DNA of 60,362 bases from Arthrobacter sp. P2b (GTDB lineage: Bacteria > Actinomycetota > Actinomycetes > Actinomycetales > Micrococcaceae). Below the pieces are notes generated by a model that was not told the origin of the DNA, did not search any database, and saw only the letters and a program-made list of their open reading frames with translations. The stretch covers positions 1 through 60,362 of the forward strand of contig NZ_FVZL01000023.1 of assembly GCF_900168295.1 (NCBI RefSeq). The letters are read 5' to 3'. Shown here piece by piece: positions 58,791 through 60,362 of this stretch; the first letter of the stretch is position 1, and each line of letters begins with the position of its first letter. The position numbers and the translations under genes are program-made.

Positions 58791-60362
58791 TTAAGCCTCT
58801 CCTCCGGCGTTGCCGGTTGAGCCGGCATTCACGTTGTGCAGCCGGTACTTCTCGATGGCCTTGATGGGAGCCTGCGCGTCCACCTCGCCCCGGCGTGCCA
58901 GCATCTCCAGGGAACGCACCACGATCGAGTGGGTGTCGTTCTTGAAGAACCGTCGGGCTGCTGCGCGGGTGTCGGAGAAGCCGAAGCCGTCCGCGCCCAG
59001 GGTGGCGTACTCGTTCGGCACGAACTGGCGGATCTGGTCCGGGACAGCCTTCATGTAGTCGGACACGGCCACGACAGGTCCGGTGGCACCTTCGAGCTGC
59101 TGTGTCACGAAGGGTACGCGTGCGGGTTCGCCGGGGTTCAGGAACGCTTCCTCTTCGGCGGCGAGGCCGTCGCGGCGCAGTTCGTTCCAGGAGGTGACGG
59201 ACCAGACGTCCGCGGAGACGGACCAGTCTTCGGCCAGGATCCGCTGGGCTTCCAGCGCCCACGGCACCGACACGCCCGAGGCCAGGATCTGGGTGCGGGG
59301 ACCGTCGATCTTCGCGGGAGCGAGCAGGTAAATGCCCTTGATGACGCCCTCGACGTCCAGTTCCTCCGGTTCGGCGGGCTGGGTGATCGGCTCGTTGTAG
59401 ACCGTGAGGTAGTACATGAGGTTCCGGTCTTCCGAGTCCGGCCCGTACATCCGTTCCAGGCCGTCGCGTATGATGTGGCCCATTTCGTAACCGTAGGCGG
59501 GGTCGTAGGTGACCACTGCCGGGTTGGTTGAGGCCAGCAGGGGGGAGTGGCCGTCGGCGTGTTGGAGGCCTTCGCCGGTGAGGGTGGTCCGGCCGGCGGT
59601 GGCGCCGATGATGAAGCCGCGGGTCATCTGGTCTGCTGCTGCCCAGAAGGCGTCGCCGGTGCGCTGGAAGCCGAACATGGAGTAGAACACGTAGACCGGG
59701 ACCAGGGGTACGCCGTGGGTGGCGTAGGCGGTACCGGCGGCGGTGAAGGCTGCCACGGCGCCGGCTTCGTTGATGCCGGGGTGGATCAGCTGGCCCTGGG
59801 CGGATTCCTTGTAGGCCAGGACCAGGTCCCGGTCCACGGACAGGTAGTTCTGGCCCTTGGGGTTGTAGATCTTCGCGGTGGGGAAGAACGCGTCCATGCC
59901 GAACGTACGGGCCTCGTCCGGGATGATCGGGGCGATGTGCTTGCCGAAGTTCTTATCCCGCATCAGGTCCTTCAGGAGCCTGACGAACGCCATGGTGGTG
60001 GCGGCTTGCTGCTTGCCCGAGCCGCGCTTTGCCACCTCGTAGGACTTGGCCTCTGGCAGGGTGATTTCGGCGTGCTTGGAGCGGCGCTCCGGCACGGAAC
60101 CGCCCAGGGCTGCGCGGCGCTCCATCATGTACTGGATCTCCGGCGCATCGGTGCCCGGGTGGTAGTACGGCGGCTGGTACGGATCCTTCTCCAGCTGCTC
60201 ATCCGTGACCGGAATCCGCAGGTGGTCCCTGAACTTCTTCAGGTCGTCCAGGGTCAGCTTCTTCATCTGGTGGGTGGCGTTGCGGCCTTCGAAGTGGGGT
60301 CCGAGTCCGTAGCCCTTGACGGTTTTGGCGAGGATGACGGTGGGTTTGCCCTTGAATTCGGT
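58791..60362 (-). CDS. aceE: Pyruvate dehydrogenase E1 component (3' part, runs off the window)
   Basis: The frame is open from the window edge (60362) to TAA 58791, 524 codons including the stop, so the N-terminal part and the thiamine-diphosphate motif lie outside. The visible part is the homodimeric E1 type: LDDLKKFRDHLRIPV, TFGMDAFFPTAKIYNP, FYSMFGFQRTGD, TGEGLQHADGHS and the C-terminal TLGADGFGFSDTRAAARRFF. It decarboxylates pyruvate to feed acetyl-CoA, the substrate of the neighbouring fatty-acid genes. Confidence 0.97.
   Translation of the reverse strand, partial: TEFKGKPTVILAKTVKGYGLGPHFEGRNATHQMKKLTLDDLKKFRDHLRIPVTDEQLEKDPYQPPYYHPGTDAPEIQYMMERRAALGGSVPERRSKHAEITLPEAKSYEVAKRGSGKQQAATTMAFVRLLKDLMRDKNFGKHIAPIIPDEARTFGMDAFFPTAKIYNPKGQNYLSVDRDLVLAYKESAQGQLIHPGINEAGAVAAFTAAGTAYATHGVPLVPVYVFYSMFGFQRTGDAFWAAADQMTRGFIIGATAGRTTLTGEGLQHADGHSPLLASTNPAVVTYDPAYGYEMGHIIRDGLERMYGPDSEDRNLMYYLTVYNEPITQPAEPEELDVEGVIKGIYLLAPAKIDGPRTQILASGVSVPWALEAQRILAEDWSVSADVWSVTSWNELRRDGLAAEEEAFLNPGEPARVPFVTQQLEGATGPVVAVSDYMKAVPDQIRQFVPNEYATLGADGFGFSDTRAAARRFFKNDTHSIVVRSLEMLARRGEVDAQAPIKAIEKYRLHNVNAGSTGNAGGEA

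Overview
The window is a high-GC actinobacterial chromosome segment. The protein sequences and the gene order point to Micrococcaceae, most likely Arthrobacter or Pseudarthrobacter. This assignment rests on recognised families and on the order smc-ftsY-amt-glnK-ffh-rpsP-rimM-trmD-rplS-lepB-rnhB-DUF2469-yraN-yifB-dprA; no search was run. Almost all of the sequence is core, chromosomally encoded housekeeping DNA. I see no prophage, insertion sequence, CRISPR array or plasmid origin, and no gene-free stretch longer than about 270 bases.

Layout. 1-510: a short direct repeat, tRNA-Gln(CTG) and tRNA-Glu(CTC). 556-3938: two overlapping dynamin-like membrane GTPases. 3966-7456: a DUF1697 gene, then an IclR regulator divergent from leuCD (leucine synthesis). 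7594-11898: murA-plsC-gpsA-ddl (peptidoglycan precursors and phospholipid). 11955-15444: a lipoprotein on the opposite strand and a tandem pair of homologous multi-pass membrane proteins of unknown function, the least ordinary part of the window. 15495-20545: thiL, a short FakA-like DhaL protein, recG, rsmD. 20589-22633: a spermidine-synthase-like gene and an aminotransferase on the minus strand. 22650-30812: coaD, DUF177, rpmF, rnc, mutM, smc, ftsY. 30844-35537: an MFS exporter, amt-glnK, and a glucose-6-phosphate dehydrogenase homologue. 35622-45676: ffh, an alpha/beta hydrolase, thiC with a TPP riboswitch, an amidohydrolase, a VOC protein, a hypothetical protein, then rpsP-khpA-rimM-trmD and rplS. 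45763-53463: two signal peptidases, rnhB, DUF2469, yraN, yifB/comM, dprA, xerC, DUF3145. 53566-end (minus strand): fabF, acpP, fabH, fabD, a FasR-type regulator, and the 3' part of aceE.

How the genes work together. The window supplies cell-envelope precursors (murA, ddl), membrane lipid (plsC, gpsA, the fab cluster, CoA through coaD, acetyl-CoA through aceE), protein export (ffh, ftsY, two lepB), ribosome and tRNA maturation (rsmD, rimM, trmD, rnc, rpsP, rplS, rpmF) and DNA maintenance (recG, smc, mutM, rnhB, dprA, xerC). Thiamine appears twice (thiL, riboswitch-controlled thiC). Regulation is readable at several points: an inverted repeat between the IclR gene and leuC, a TPP riboswitch before thiC, a palindrome before fabD whose half-site recurs before its probable regulator, and a hairpin plus U-run between acpP and fabF. 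Several genes have a -10-like hexamer exactly six bases before the start codon and no clear Shine-Dalgarno, the arrangement expected of leaderless mRNAs.

The best candidates for something undescribed are the tandem WAED-motif membrane proteins at 12614-15444, the probable ATT start preceded by a seven-codon overlapping ORF at 23230-23251, and the TTGTAG-N5-CTACAA element in front of fabD. No dramatic new multi-gene system is visible.
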